In this document: piece after piece, positions 1 through 4,904 of the stretch
Layout of the letters: the number at the start of each line of letters is the position of its first letter
Position numbering within the stretch: the first letter of the stretch is position 1
NCBI GenBank assembly: GCA_900553945.1
Contig: USFR01000015.1
Coordinates: 1-24,716 of the forward strand
Source of the DNA: an uncultured Clostridium sp.
GTDB taxonomy: Bacteria; Bacillota; Clostridia; TANB77; CAG-508
Reading direction: 5' to 3'
Length of the DNA stretch: 24,716 nucleotides
Translations under genes and position numbers: made by a program
The notes under the pieces: generated by a model
Seen by the model: only the letters and a program-made list of their open reading frames with translations
The model's database searches: none
Told to the model about the DNA's origin: nothing

Positions 1-52
1 GATGCCGAAAATACTTGCGAGTTACCTTGCTGGGAAGATAGGTTGTTGCCAG
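1..52 (+). rRNA. rrf: 5S ribosomal RNA, 3' end (partial)
   Basis: The first bases match the 3' third of a Firmicutes 5S rRNA: a GATG start, then a variable helix IV, then TGGGAAGATAGG and the terminal TTGCCAG. The equivalent block in known clostridial 5S genes reads TGGGAGAGTAGGTCGCTGCCAG. The 5' part lies before the window. A tRNA gene follows 10 bases later, the usual arrangement at the end of an rRNA operon. The exact 3' end (about 52) is inferred from the family. Confidence 0.85.
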
Positions 53-62
53 ATTATTATAT

Positions 63-138
63 TCCTCTTTAGCTCAGTTGGTAGAGCGCTCGGCTGTTAA
101 CCGATAGGTCGTTGGTTCGAGTCCAACAAGAGGAGCCA
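63..138 (+). tRNA. tRNA-Asn (anticodon GTT), copy 1
   Basis: This is a complete 76-nt cloverleaf. The acceptor stem TCCTCTT (63-69) pairs with AAGAGGA (128-134), followed by discriminator G135 and an encoded CCA at 136-138. The anticodon loop CTGTTAA carries GTT at 96-98, which reads Asn codons AAC and AAU. The TTCGAGT T-loop is present. It follows the 5S rRNA closely and is followed at once by an intrinsic terminator, so it is probably the last gene of the rRNA operon transcript. An identical copy lies at 1661-1736. Confidence 0.97.
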
Positions 139-140
139 AT

Positions 141-174
141 AAAAAAGATAATCACGTATGTGATTATCTTTTTT
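141..174 (+). terminator. Intrinsic terminator of rRNA operon / tRNA-Asn 1
   Basis: A perfect 15-bp hairpin (141-155 with 160-174, loop GTAT) ends in a T tract. The core GATAATCAC/GTGATTATC is shared with terminators at 388-417 and 1737-1771. Confidence 0.9.
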
Positions 175-199
175 ATTGGCTATTCTATATTGAAATCGA

Positions 200-417
200 A
201 AAAAAGCTATAAAGGTTAACATCCTGGCGTAGCGAGGCCGTTAACTGCTGAGAAGCCGAAGCGCTGCCTGTGGCAGAAGAAGCGAGGATTCGAAGGCACA
301 TAAACTGTGCTTTCAGGGCTTTCAAAAGAAAGACTGAAAGTACAAGTTTAAAGCTGAAGGGTCGTTGGAAAATAAATAAAAAAATGAATAATCACATAAG
401 TGATTATCTTTTTTTTA
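200..417 (+). ncRNA. Candidate structured small RNA with its own terminator
   Basis: This is a relatively GC-rich island without an open frame inside very AT-rich surroundings. It folds as a multi-branched RNA. AGCTATAAA (206-214) can close with TTTAAAGCT (347-355) with one mismatch. Inside lie GTTAAC 215-220 with 240-245, CTGCC 264-268 with GGCAG 272-276, GCACA 296-300 with TGTGC 306-310, and CTTTCAG 310-316 with CTGAAAG 334-340, enclosing CTTTC 319-323 with GAAAG 328-332. A hairpin with a T tract ends it near 388-417. I cannot assign it to a known RNA family and see no convincing promoter just upstream. It could be transcribed by read-through from the rRNA operon or be a relic. Confidence 0.45.
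388..417 (+). terminator. Intrinsic terminator after candidate small RNA
   Basis: ATAATCAC (388-395), loop ATAA, GTGATTAT (400-407), then C and a run of T. The same stem core occurs in both tRNA-Asn terminators of this locus. Confidence 0.75.
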
Positions 418-471
418 CTTTTATATTATAAAAATTTACTTAAAAGAAATTTAATATAAAATTAATATTTA

Positions 472-480
472 TGGTATAAT
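472..480 (+). promoter_or_regulatory. Extended -10 promoter for the DUF4186 gene
   Basis: TGgTATAAT, an extended -10 with a perfect TATAAT hexamer at 475-480, lies 31 bases before the start codon at 511. The -35 region (TTAATA at 451) is weak, as is common for extended -10 promoters. Confidence 0.55.
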
Positions 481-510
481 CTATAAGAAAATAAAAAACA
501 AGGAAAAGAT

Positions 511-900
511 ATGAACGAAGAAGAAAAAATAAATAATATTTTAAATGCATTATCAAAATCAAAATTTAGAAGCAAATTTCATATTAAAGAAAAAGAGATA
601 AAATACATAGAAGAAAGAGGAATAGAGACAATAGAAGAACATGCACATGATCTTATAAGAAAAAGACTAGCACCTGCTGAAATTCCAAATGACGGAAAGC
701 AAACACCAATGAGAGGACACCCAGTATTTATTGCTCAGCACGCAACTGCAACATGCTGTAGAGGATGTTTATATAAATGGCACAAAATAAAACCAGGAAT
801 TAAATTTACTATTGAAAATGAAAACTATGTCGTAAAAGTAATAATGACATGGATAAAAAAAGAAGTAGAAAACTACAATAACATGCCTAAAAATTTATAA
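511..900 (+). CDS. DUF4186 family protein
   Basis: This 129-aa soluble protein matches my recollection of the DUF4186 family across almost its whole length. The conserved run LIRKRLAPAEIPNDGKQTPM at about 48-67 is followed by RGHPVFIAQHATATCCRGC and the KWH motif near residues 85-91. The clustered Cys and His residues (CCRGC, KWH, and H in QHAT) look like a metal or redox site, but that is inference; the family has no established biochemical role that I know of. The start ATG is preceded by AAGGAAAAG, and an extended -10 promoter lies just upstream, so it is probably transcribed on its own. Length is normal for the family and the frame is intact. Family assignment is confident, function is unknown. 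Confidence 0.85.
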   Translation: MNEEEKINNILNALSKSKFRSKFHIKEKEIKYIEERGIETIEEHAHDLIRKRLAPAEIPNDGKQTPMRGHPVFIAQHATATCCRGCLYKWHKIKPGIKFTIENENYVVKVIMTWIKKEVENYNNMPKNL

Positions 901-1020
901 GCATAGTTATTTACAAAAAAATATATTAATGTTATATTTAATTCAATTATAAGATTTTATATCTTAAAAATATAAGTAAAATTTAATATACATATAGTAA
1001 TAAAATAAGGAGTGATAAAA

Positions 1021-1509
1021 ATGTTAAGTATAATTGTAGCCAAAGGAAAAAATAATATTATAGGAAAAGAAAATAAGCTTTTATGGACATTACCAGCAGA
1101 TATGCAAAGATTTAGAGAATTAACAGATGGACATGTAATAATAATGGGAAGAAAAACTTTTGAATCATTAGGAAAAATTCTTCCAAACAGAAAACACATT
1201 GTATTTACACAAAATCCAGATTTTAAAGTAGATGATGAAAATGTAGAAGTAGTTCATTCAATGTTGGAAATAAAAGAATATATTGATAATGATGAAGAAA
1301 ATTTTGTAATTGGTGGAGCAATGATTTATAGTTTGACAATGCCACATGTTACAAAAATGTACGTAACAGAAATAAACAAAGATTTTGATGGAGATACATT
1401 CTTCCCAAAAATAAATACAAGCATTTGGAAAGAAACAAGAAGAGAAAAAGGAAAGCAAGATGAAAATAATAAATTTGATTATGACTTTGTAACATATGAA
1501 AGAATTTAG
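1021..1509 (+). CDS. folA: Dihydrofolate reductase
   Basis: Reduces 7,8-dihydrofolate to tetrahydrofolate with NADPH, feeding thymidylate, purine and formyl-Met-tRNA synthesis. The 162-aa product shows the DHFR signature in order: IVAKGKNNIIGKENKLLW at the N terminus, the LPADMQRF substrate-binding helix with its acidic active-site Asp, VIIMGRKTFESLG for NADPH binding, the PNRKHIVFT strand, and FVIGGAMIY (the conserved Gly-Gly). The residue after the Trp is Thr where many clostridial enzymes have His. I chose ATG 1021 because AAGGAG lies 8 bases upstream; the alternative GTG at 1012 overlaps that Shine-Dalgarno sequence. FolD at 21636 is a pathway partner but is far away. Confidence 0.95.
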   Translation: MLSIIVAKGKNNIIGKENKLLWTLPADMQRFRELTDGHVIIMGRKTFESLGKILPNRKHIVFTQNPDFKVDDENVEVVHSMLEIKEYIDNDEENFVIGGAMIYSLTMPHVTKMYVTEINKDFDGDTFFPKINTSIWKETRREKGKQDENNKFDYDFVTYERI

Positions 1510-1517
1510 TAAATAAC

Positions 1518-1577
1518 CTCCTCTTAAGATGAATATAAAAAATATATTTGGAAAAAATAAAAACATCTTAAGAGGAG
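1518..1577. repeat. Perfect 14-bp inverted repeat with internal SD-ATG-stop
   Basis: CTCCTCTTAAGATG (1518-1531) is exactly complementary to CATCTTAAGAGGAG (1564-1577), with a 32-base spacer. No T tract follows on either strand, so it is not a standard terminator. The right arm contains AGGAG followed by ATG TAA at 1583-1588 (a start directly followed by a stop), and the left arm contains the anti-SD-like CCTCCT. It may be a folA mRNA 3' structure or a decayed leader. Confidence 0.6.
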
Positions 1578-1660
1578 AAAAAATGTAACAAAAATGAAAT
1601 ATAAAAATACTTGAAGAAATATATAAAATAATATATAATTCAAAATGTCGAAAGAAACAT

Positions 1661-1736
1661 TCCTCTTTAGCTCAGTTGGTAGAGCGCTCGGCTGTTAACC
1701 GATAGGTCGTTGGTTCGAGTCCAACAAGAGGAGCCA
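1661..1736 (+). tRNA. tRNA-Asn (anticodon GTT), copy 2
   Basis: Identical over all 76 bases, including the encoded CCA (1734-1736), to the tRNA-Asn at 63-138. The anticodon GTT is at 1694-1696. It stands alone, followed directly by a terminator almost identical to that of copy 1. The similarity continues a short way downstream (TTTTATTG...ATATTGAAA in both), so this looks like a duplication of the tRNA together with its terminator. No clear promoter is seen directly upstream. Confidence 0.97.
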
Positions 1737-1771
1737 AAAAAGATAATCACTTTATGTGATTATCTTTTTTT
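1737..1771 (+). terminator. Intrinsic terminator of tRNA-Asn 2
   Basis: AAAAAGATAATCAC (1737-1750), loop TTTAT, GTGATTATC and a T tract (1756-1771). Same stem sequence as the terminators at 141-174 and 388-417. Confidence 0.9.
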
Positions 1772-1785
1772 ATTGCTTATACATA

Positions 1786-1813
1786 TTGAAAGTGATAATA
1801 TATAAAAGATAAT
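1786..1813 (+). promoter_or_regulatory. Putative promoter of ASCH remnant
   Basis: TTGAAA (1786-1791), 16-base spacer, GATAAT (1808-1813), ending 14 bases before the ATG at 1828. The spacing is acceptable and the hexamers are one or two changes from consensus. Confidence 0.4.
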
Positions 1814-1827
1814 AAAGCAGAAGAGAT

Positions 1828-1953
1828 ATGAAGGCACTAACACTTAAACAACCATATGCATCACCAATTGCAGAAGGAATAAAGGAATATGCATTTAAAT
1901 TAAGTAACATTAAAAAGATTGATAATATTCCAGCCAACAGAATAACTTTTTGA
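1828..1953 (+). pseudogene. ASCH-domain protein remnant with internal deletion
   Basis: A 41-codon frame encodes MKALTLKQPYASPIAEGIKE, then YAFKLSNIKKIDNIPANRI, then TF and a stop. The first half is the recognisable N terminus of ASCH-domain proteins (typically MKALSLKQPYASLIAEGIK). The second half resembles their C-terminal segment (of the type YAWKLENIKKIEPIP), which in intact proteins lies tens of residues further on. The simplest reading is an in-frame internal deletion plus loss of the end. Intact ASCH proteins are about 110-150 aa and are thought to bind RNA or modified nucleosides. A promoter-like pair still precedes it and GAAGAGAT is a poor ribosome site. The family call rests on remembered consensus. 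Confidence 0.6.
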
Positions 1954-2038
1954 TATACATTAAATATTGAAAAAAAGCTAATATATGTGATATTATAATC
2001 AAGAAAAAAATTTAAAATAAAAATTTAGGAGATATAAA

Positions 2039-2362
2039 ATGAAAGATATAACATTAAAGCAATTACAAAAATCCATAAAGAAAATTGATACATTACCTAT
2101 TGGAGATAGTAAACCAGAAGAAAGATATTTTATAAAATTGGTAGAAGAAGTTGGAGAACTAGGAGAGTGCATTAGAAAAGACTTCAGAATGAAGGATAAT
2201 AGCATAAAAGGAACAGTAGAAGAAGAACTATATGATGTTTTATATTATGTGGCATGTTTAGCAAATACGTATGATATAGACCTACAAAATTCGATAGTTT
2301 TAAAAGAAGAATTAAATGCAAAGAAATATCATAGAGACAGTATCTGCAAAGATTTTGAATAG
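2039..2362 (+). CDS. MazG-like nucleotide pyrophosphohydrolase
   Basis: This small all-alpha NTP pyrophosphohydrolase of the MazG superfamily (107 aa) would split a (d)NTP to NMP and pyrophosphate, as in house-cleaning enzymes. The metal-binding pattern is visible: KLVEEVGELGECIRK (the E-E-x-x-E helix, about residues 34-48), then GTVEEELYDVLYYVACLAN (the E-x-x-D helix, about 60-78). TAGGAGA lies 8 bases before the ATG. The Mbeg1-like hydrolase starts 42 bases after its stop, so the two are probably co-transcribed. A TATAAT at 1994-1999 may be its -10, but I see no well-spaced -35. The substrate cannot be told from the sequence. Confidence 0.85.
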   Translation: MKDITLKQLQKSIKKIDTLPIGDSKPEERYFIKLVEEVGELGECIRKDFRMKDNSIKGTVEEELYDVLYYVACLANTYDIDLQNSIVLKEELNAKKYHRDSICKDFE

Positions 2363-2404
2363 AATCAAGATATAGCAAAAGAAAAATACTAGGAGGAACA
2401 ATAT

Positions 2405-3532
2405 ATGTCAAATGTATGTGAATATGTTAAATGGAGAGGAGATTTAACATTAAAGCAATCAAAGTTTAATGAAATAGATGCATTAATATTAACCCGATTA
2501 TCATATTTTCCTTTTGATCAATTAATACAACCAAATGAAGAAGCTACAGTTGAGGAGTTAAGTAAACGATTTGAAAAAGCAGATAAAAGCACAATGAAAA
2601 TATTATGGGAAGATGATAATGAACTATTTCCTCTTATGGGAAAATCTGAAAGATTCGGAAAAATGAGTGTAACTCAATATGTTAATAAAATTAATGCAGA
2701 ACAAGAAAAACAATTCTCAGCAACTACTGTTATTTTACCTGATAATACAATATTTGTAACATACAGAGGAACAGATGCTACAATTGTAGGATGGAAAGAA
2801 GATTTTAATATGTGCTTCAAAAGCCATATTGCTTCTCAAAAAGACGCAGTTGAATATTTAAATATGGTTTCAAAAAAATATAAAAGGCTAATAAGAATAG
2901 GCGGTCATTCTAAGGGTGGAAATTTGGCTGTTTATGCAGCGATGTTCACAAATTCAAAAGTAAAAAAAAGAATTATAAATATTTATAATAATGATGGACC
3001 AGGTTTTGATGATGAAATTATAAAAACTAAAGAATATAAAGAAATACTACCTAAAGTACATACATATATTCCACAGTCATCTGTAATTGGACGACTATTG
3101 AATCATGAAGAAAAGTATACTGTAGTTCAAAGTATCCAAAAGGGAATAATGCAACATGATTTATATAGTTGGCAATTAGAAGGAAAAGAATTTATTTGCT
3201 TAGAAAAAGTTACAAACGGAAGTGAAATCTTTGATAAGACATTAAAAGAATGGCTTATAAATATTACTCCCGAGCAAAGAGGGATAGTAATAGACACAGC
3301 TTTTGATATATTAAATACTACAGAGGTAGAATACTTTTCAGAATTAAAAAAGAATTGGTTTTTGAATATTAGATTAATGCTAGGAAGATACAAAAATCTA
3401 GATGATGAAAGTAAAAAAGTAATTTCAGAAATTGTACAAAAGCTAGTATCTACAGTAAAAAATATAATTTCAAACGAGATGACAAGCTTTAGAAAAAGCA
3501 AAAAAGAAAACGAAAATCATGAACAAAATTAA
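2405..3532 (+). CDS. Mbeg1-like (DUF2974) alpha/beta hydrolase
   Basis: This 375-aa cytoplasmic protein of the DUF2974/Mbeg1-like family is related to class 3 lipases. The N-terminal block FNEIDALILTRLSYFPFDQL (21-40) is typical of the family. TIFVTYRGTDATIVGWKEDF (115-134) resembles the lipase-3 oxyanion region, and GGHSKGGNLAVYAA holds the GxSxG nucleophile elbow with Ser169. NDGPGFDDE follows as a candidate acid region, and PQSSVIGRLLNHEEKYTVV contains a conserved His. AGGAGG sits 8 to 9 bases before the ATG. No signal peptide or membrane segment is seen. The last 80 residues are charged and helical. The family is clear; the true substrate is unknown, so lipase activity is only inferred. 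Confidence 0.85.
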   Translation: MSNVCEYVKWRGDLTLKQSKFNEIDALILTRLSYFPFDQLIQPNEEATVEELSKRFEKADKSTMKILWEDDNELFPLMGKSERFGKMSVTQYVNKINAEQEKQFSATTVILPDNTIFVTYRGTDATIVGWKEDFNMCFKSHIASQKDAVEYLNMVSKKYKRLIRIGGHSKGGNLAVYAAMFTNSKVKKRIINIYNNDGPGFDDEIIKTKEYKEILPKVHTYIPQSSVIGRLLNHEEKYTVVQSIQKGIMQHDLYSWQLEGKEFICLEKVTNGSEIFDKTLKEWLINITPEQRGIVIDTAFDILNTTEVEYFSELKKNWFLNIRLMLGRYKNLDDESKKVISEIVQKLVSTVKNIISNEMTSFRKSKKENENHEQN

Positions 3533-3560
3533 AGTATAAAAATGCATAAATTTGAAAAAC

Positions 3561-3589
3561 TTGTAAAAAAAAGATATTTGTGTTAAAAT
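3561..3589 (+). promoter_or_regulatory. Sigma-A promoter of the orphan gene at 3644
   Basis: TTGTAA (3561-3566), 17-base spacer, TAAAAT (3584-3589). Ends 54 bases before the start codon. Confidence 0.65.
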
Positions 3590-3643
3590 AAATAACATAG
3601 TGTAACTTAAGTATACCTTATATCTTTATGGGGGGATGGCGTT

Positions 3644-4027
3644 ATGGAATTCTATAGCTTAAACCAACTTTGGTTATGCAAACTTGCCACAGTTGAAAGA
3701 GAACGGGATATTTTAATACTATGTGAGGACAGCTTAAGAACATATCTGTTAATATCAGAGTTAACTGATACATCTTCTAAAGTACTTGAGTTTAATCAGC
3801 TGAAGGATAAAAGGAACCAGTCGGATTATCATAACTTGTCTGGACAGGAAATGTTCAGTGGAACACAAAAAATAATGTTTACACCGAAAGACATTGGAAA
3901 GATATTTGTTATGGAGTTGAAAAAGATACCGGATGAATACTTTACTGAGGAAGAGAAGCAGAGCAATGAAATTTCTAAAGAAAGAATACTTGAGCTGGCA
4001 AAAAAGCTGAAGTATTTCCAGTGGTAA
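3644..4027 (+). CDS. Hypothetical protein, orphan with atypical codon use
   Basis: This 127-aa protein has no family that I recognise. The first half (residues 8-50) alternates hydrophobic and polar residues like beta strands (LWLCKLATVERERDILILCE, then YLLISELTD). The C-terminal part (about 88-127) is charged and helical, with EEEKQSNEISKERILELAKK. No signal peptide, membrane segment or cysteine cluster is seen. It is translated from a G-rich site (GGGGGGATGGCGTT before ATG). It is monocistronic: a good promoter (3561-3589) and a strong terminator (4038-4068) bracket it. Its codons use CTG, GAG and CGG more than the neighbours and its base composition is visibly richer in G and C, which suggests recent transfer. 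A repeat element follows directly. Confidence 0.75.
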   Translation: MEFYSLNQLWLCKLATVERERDILILCEDSLRTYLLISELTDTSSKVLEFNQLKDKRNQSDYHNLSGQEMFSGTQKIMFTPKDIGKIFVMELKKIPDEYFTEEEKQSNEISKERILELAKKLKYFQW

Positions 4028-4037
4028 GGAAAAAAGA

Positions 4038-4068
4038 GACCGCGTTACTTAGGTAACGTGGTCTTTTT
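4038..4068 (+). terminator. Intrinsic terminator of the orphan gene
   Basis: GACCGCGTTAC (4038-4048), loop TTAG, GTAACGTGGTC (4053-4063), then TTTTT. One G-T pair; GC-rich stem. Confidence 0.92.
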
Positions 4069-4072
4069 CAAA

Positions 4073-4215
4073 TATTAATTATAGAAAAAAGAAAATATTA
4101 TATTGATTTTTTAGTGCCTTGCTAAAATATTTTCCCACCTACTAAACTTCGTTTAGAAGGTTAGGGAAAAAATTTCAAACTGCGAGTCACTCAAAAATCA
4201 ATATAATATTTTCTT
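4073..4215 (+). repeat. Inverted-repeat element, copy 1 (MITE- or REP-like)
   Basis: Perfect 23-bp terminal inverted repeats (4089-4111 and 4193-4215, beginning AAGAAAATATTATATTGATT) enclose a core with its own hairpin: CCCACCTA then CTAAAC-TTC-GTTTAG then an AGG...AGGG arm. A flank from 4073 (TATTAATTATAGAAAAA) is shared with the copy at the window end. No coding capacity. It lies between the orphan gene and the convergent DUF1836 gene. Homologous copies are at 16651-16783 and 24648-24716. Confidence 0.9.
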
Positions 4216-4253
4216 AACGATTTTTAAAATTTAATTATTAATATGTAAGTTCA

Positions 4254-4790
4254 TTATTTATCTTTTTTATCATTATCATCAGAAAGAAAAGATCTTTCAA
4301 CATATAATTTATGTGCAAATGATAAAACAACACTTTTTAATAGTTTATGTTCAATAGAAATTGATGAAGTAATTTCATATTCAGTACCGTTAAAAACAGC
4401 CATAACAGCATTTTCAAGTTCCATACAAAATTGATCATAAGCTACAACCAAATCACTAATCTTCCCTGCAAAAGAAATTAATTGTGAAATATTATTTATA
4501 CTATATACTTGTTTTAATGTACAAATAACAAAAAGATAAGCGATATGTTCACGACTATATTTCTTTTTAGTTGGTGCTGGAATAACTTGTTGTTTAACGT
4601 AATTATTAATCATTGTTTTAGTTATAACAGGGTTTTCCTCAGAACTAATATATGGATTTAAATATGTATCCAAATAAGTTACAAGTTGATCCAAATAAAT
4701 ATCTATAGCAGGAAATTCACTCCATCTTGGAATATGAAATTCATTTATTTTTGTTTCATTAATATTTTCTAAAATTTTTTTTTTACTCAT
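4254..4790 (-). CDS. DUF1836 family protein, putative transcription regulator
   Basis: This 178-aa protein of the clostridial DUF1836 family has an N-terminal region that looks like a MerR-type winged helix. Family hallmarks are FPAIDIYLDQLVTYLDTYL, then ITKTMINNYVKQQVIPAPTK (a helix-turn-helix-like segment around residues 57-76), then YSREHIAYLFVICTLKQVYS. The rest is helical and probably a ligand or dimer domain. I chose the ATG at 4790 (complement), about 10 bases after AGGAA in GGTGGAGGAAAG; a GTG at 4799 is only three bases from that site. It is divergent from the acyl-CoA synthetase gene and shares a short palindromic promoter region with it, so it may control that gene and itself. That role is inference. 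Confidence 0.85.
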   Translation of the reverse strand: MSKKKILENINETKINEFHIPRWSEFPAIDIYLDQLVTYLDTYLNPYISSEENPVITKTMINNYVKQQVIPAPTKKKYSREHIAYLFVICTLKQVYSINNISQLISFAGKISDLVVAYDQFCMELENAVMAVFNGTEYEITSSISIEHKLLKSVVLSFAHKLYVERSFLSDDNDKKDK

Positions 4791-4812
4791 ATATCTCACT
4801 TTCCTCCACCTA

Positions 4813-4841
4813 ATAATACCATACGGTCAGATTTTAGTCAA
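4813..4841 (-). promoter_or_regulatory. Promoter of the DUF1836 gene
   Basis: On the minus strand, TTGACT (4836-4841), exactly 17-base spacer, TATTAT (4813-4818). The -35 lies 4 bases from that of the divergent acyl-CoA synthetase promoter. Confidence 0.75.
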
Positions 4842-4851
4842 TGGATTGACA
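4838..4851. promoter_or_regulatory. Palindrome between back-to-back -35 boxes
   Basis: GTCAATGGATTGAC is a perfect inverted repeat (GTCAAT, GG, ATTGAC; 4838-4850, plus A4851 of the -35) formed by the two opposed -35 elements. Wider flanks also mirror each other: TACCATAC near 4818 and GTATATGGTA at 4861-4870. A regulator dimer bound here would cover both promoters. Confidence 0.5.
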
Positions 4852-4874
4852 TGTTTAAGAGTATATGGTAATCT
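4846..4874 (+). promoter_or_regulatory. Promoter of the acyl-CoA synthetase gene
   Basis: Consensus TTGACA (4846-4851), 17-base spacer ending TGG (extended -10), then TAATCT (4869-4874). The weak -10 hexamer is offset by the perfect -35 and the TGN motif. Confidence 0.65.
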
Positions 4875-4891
4875 AGTAAAGAATACTAGAT
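4871..4891. promoter_or_regulatory. Inverted repeat at transcription start, candidate operator
   Basis: ATCTAGTA (4871-4878), AAGAA, TACTAGAT (4884-4891): a perfect 8-bp inverted repeat overlapping the -10 and the expected start of transcription of the acyl-CoA synthetase gene, and ending 3 bases before its GGAGG site. It could bind a repressor or fold in the mRNA leader. Confidence 0.5.
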
Positions 4892-4904
4892 GGTGGAGGT
4901 ATTT

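Noticed and set aside
1646..1652. TGTCGAA (Spo0A-box-like) before tRNA-Asn 2
   Set aside because: Short motif with no link to sporulation at this site; expected by chance.
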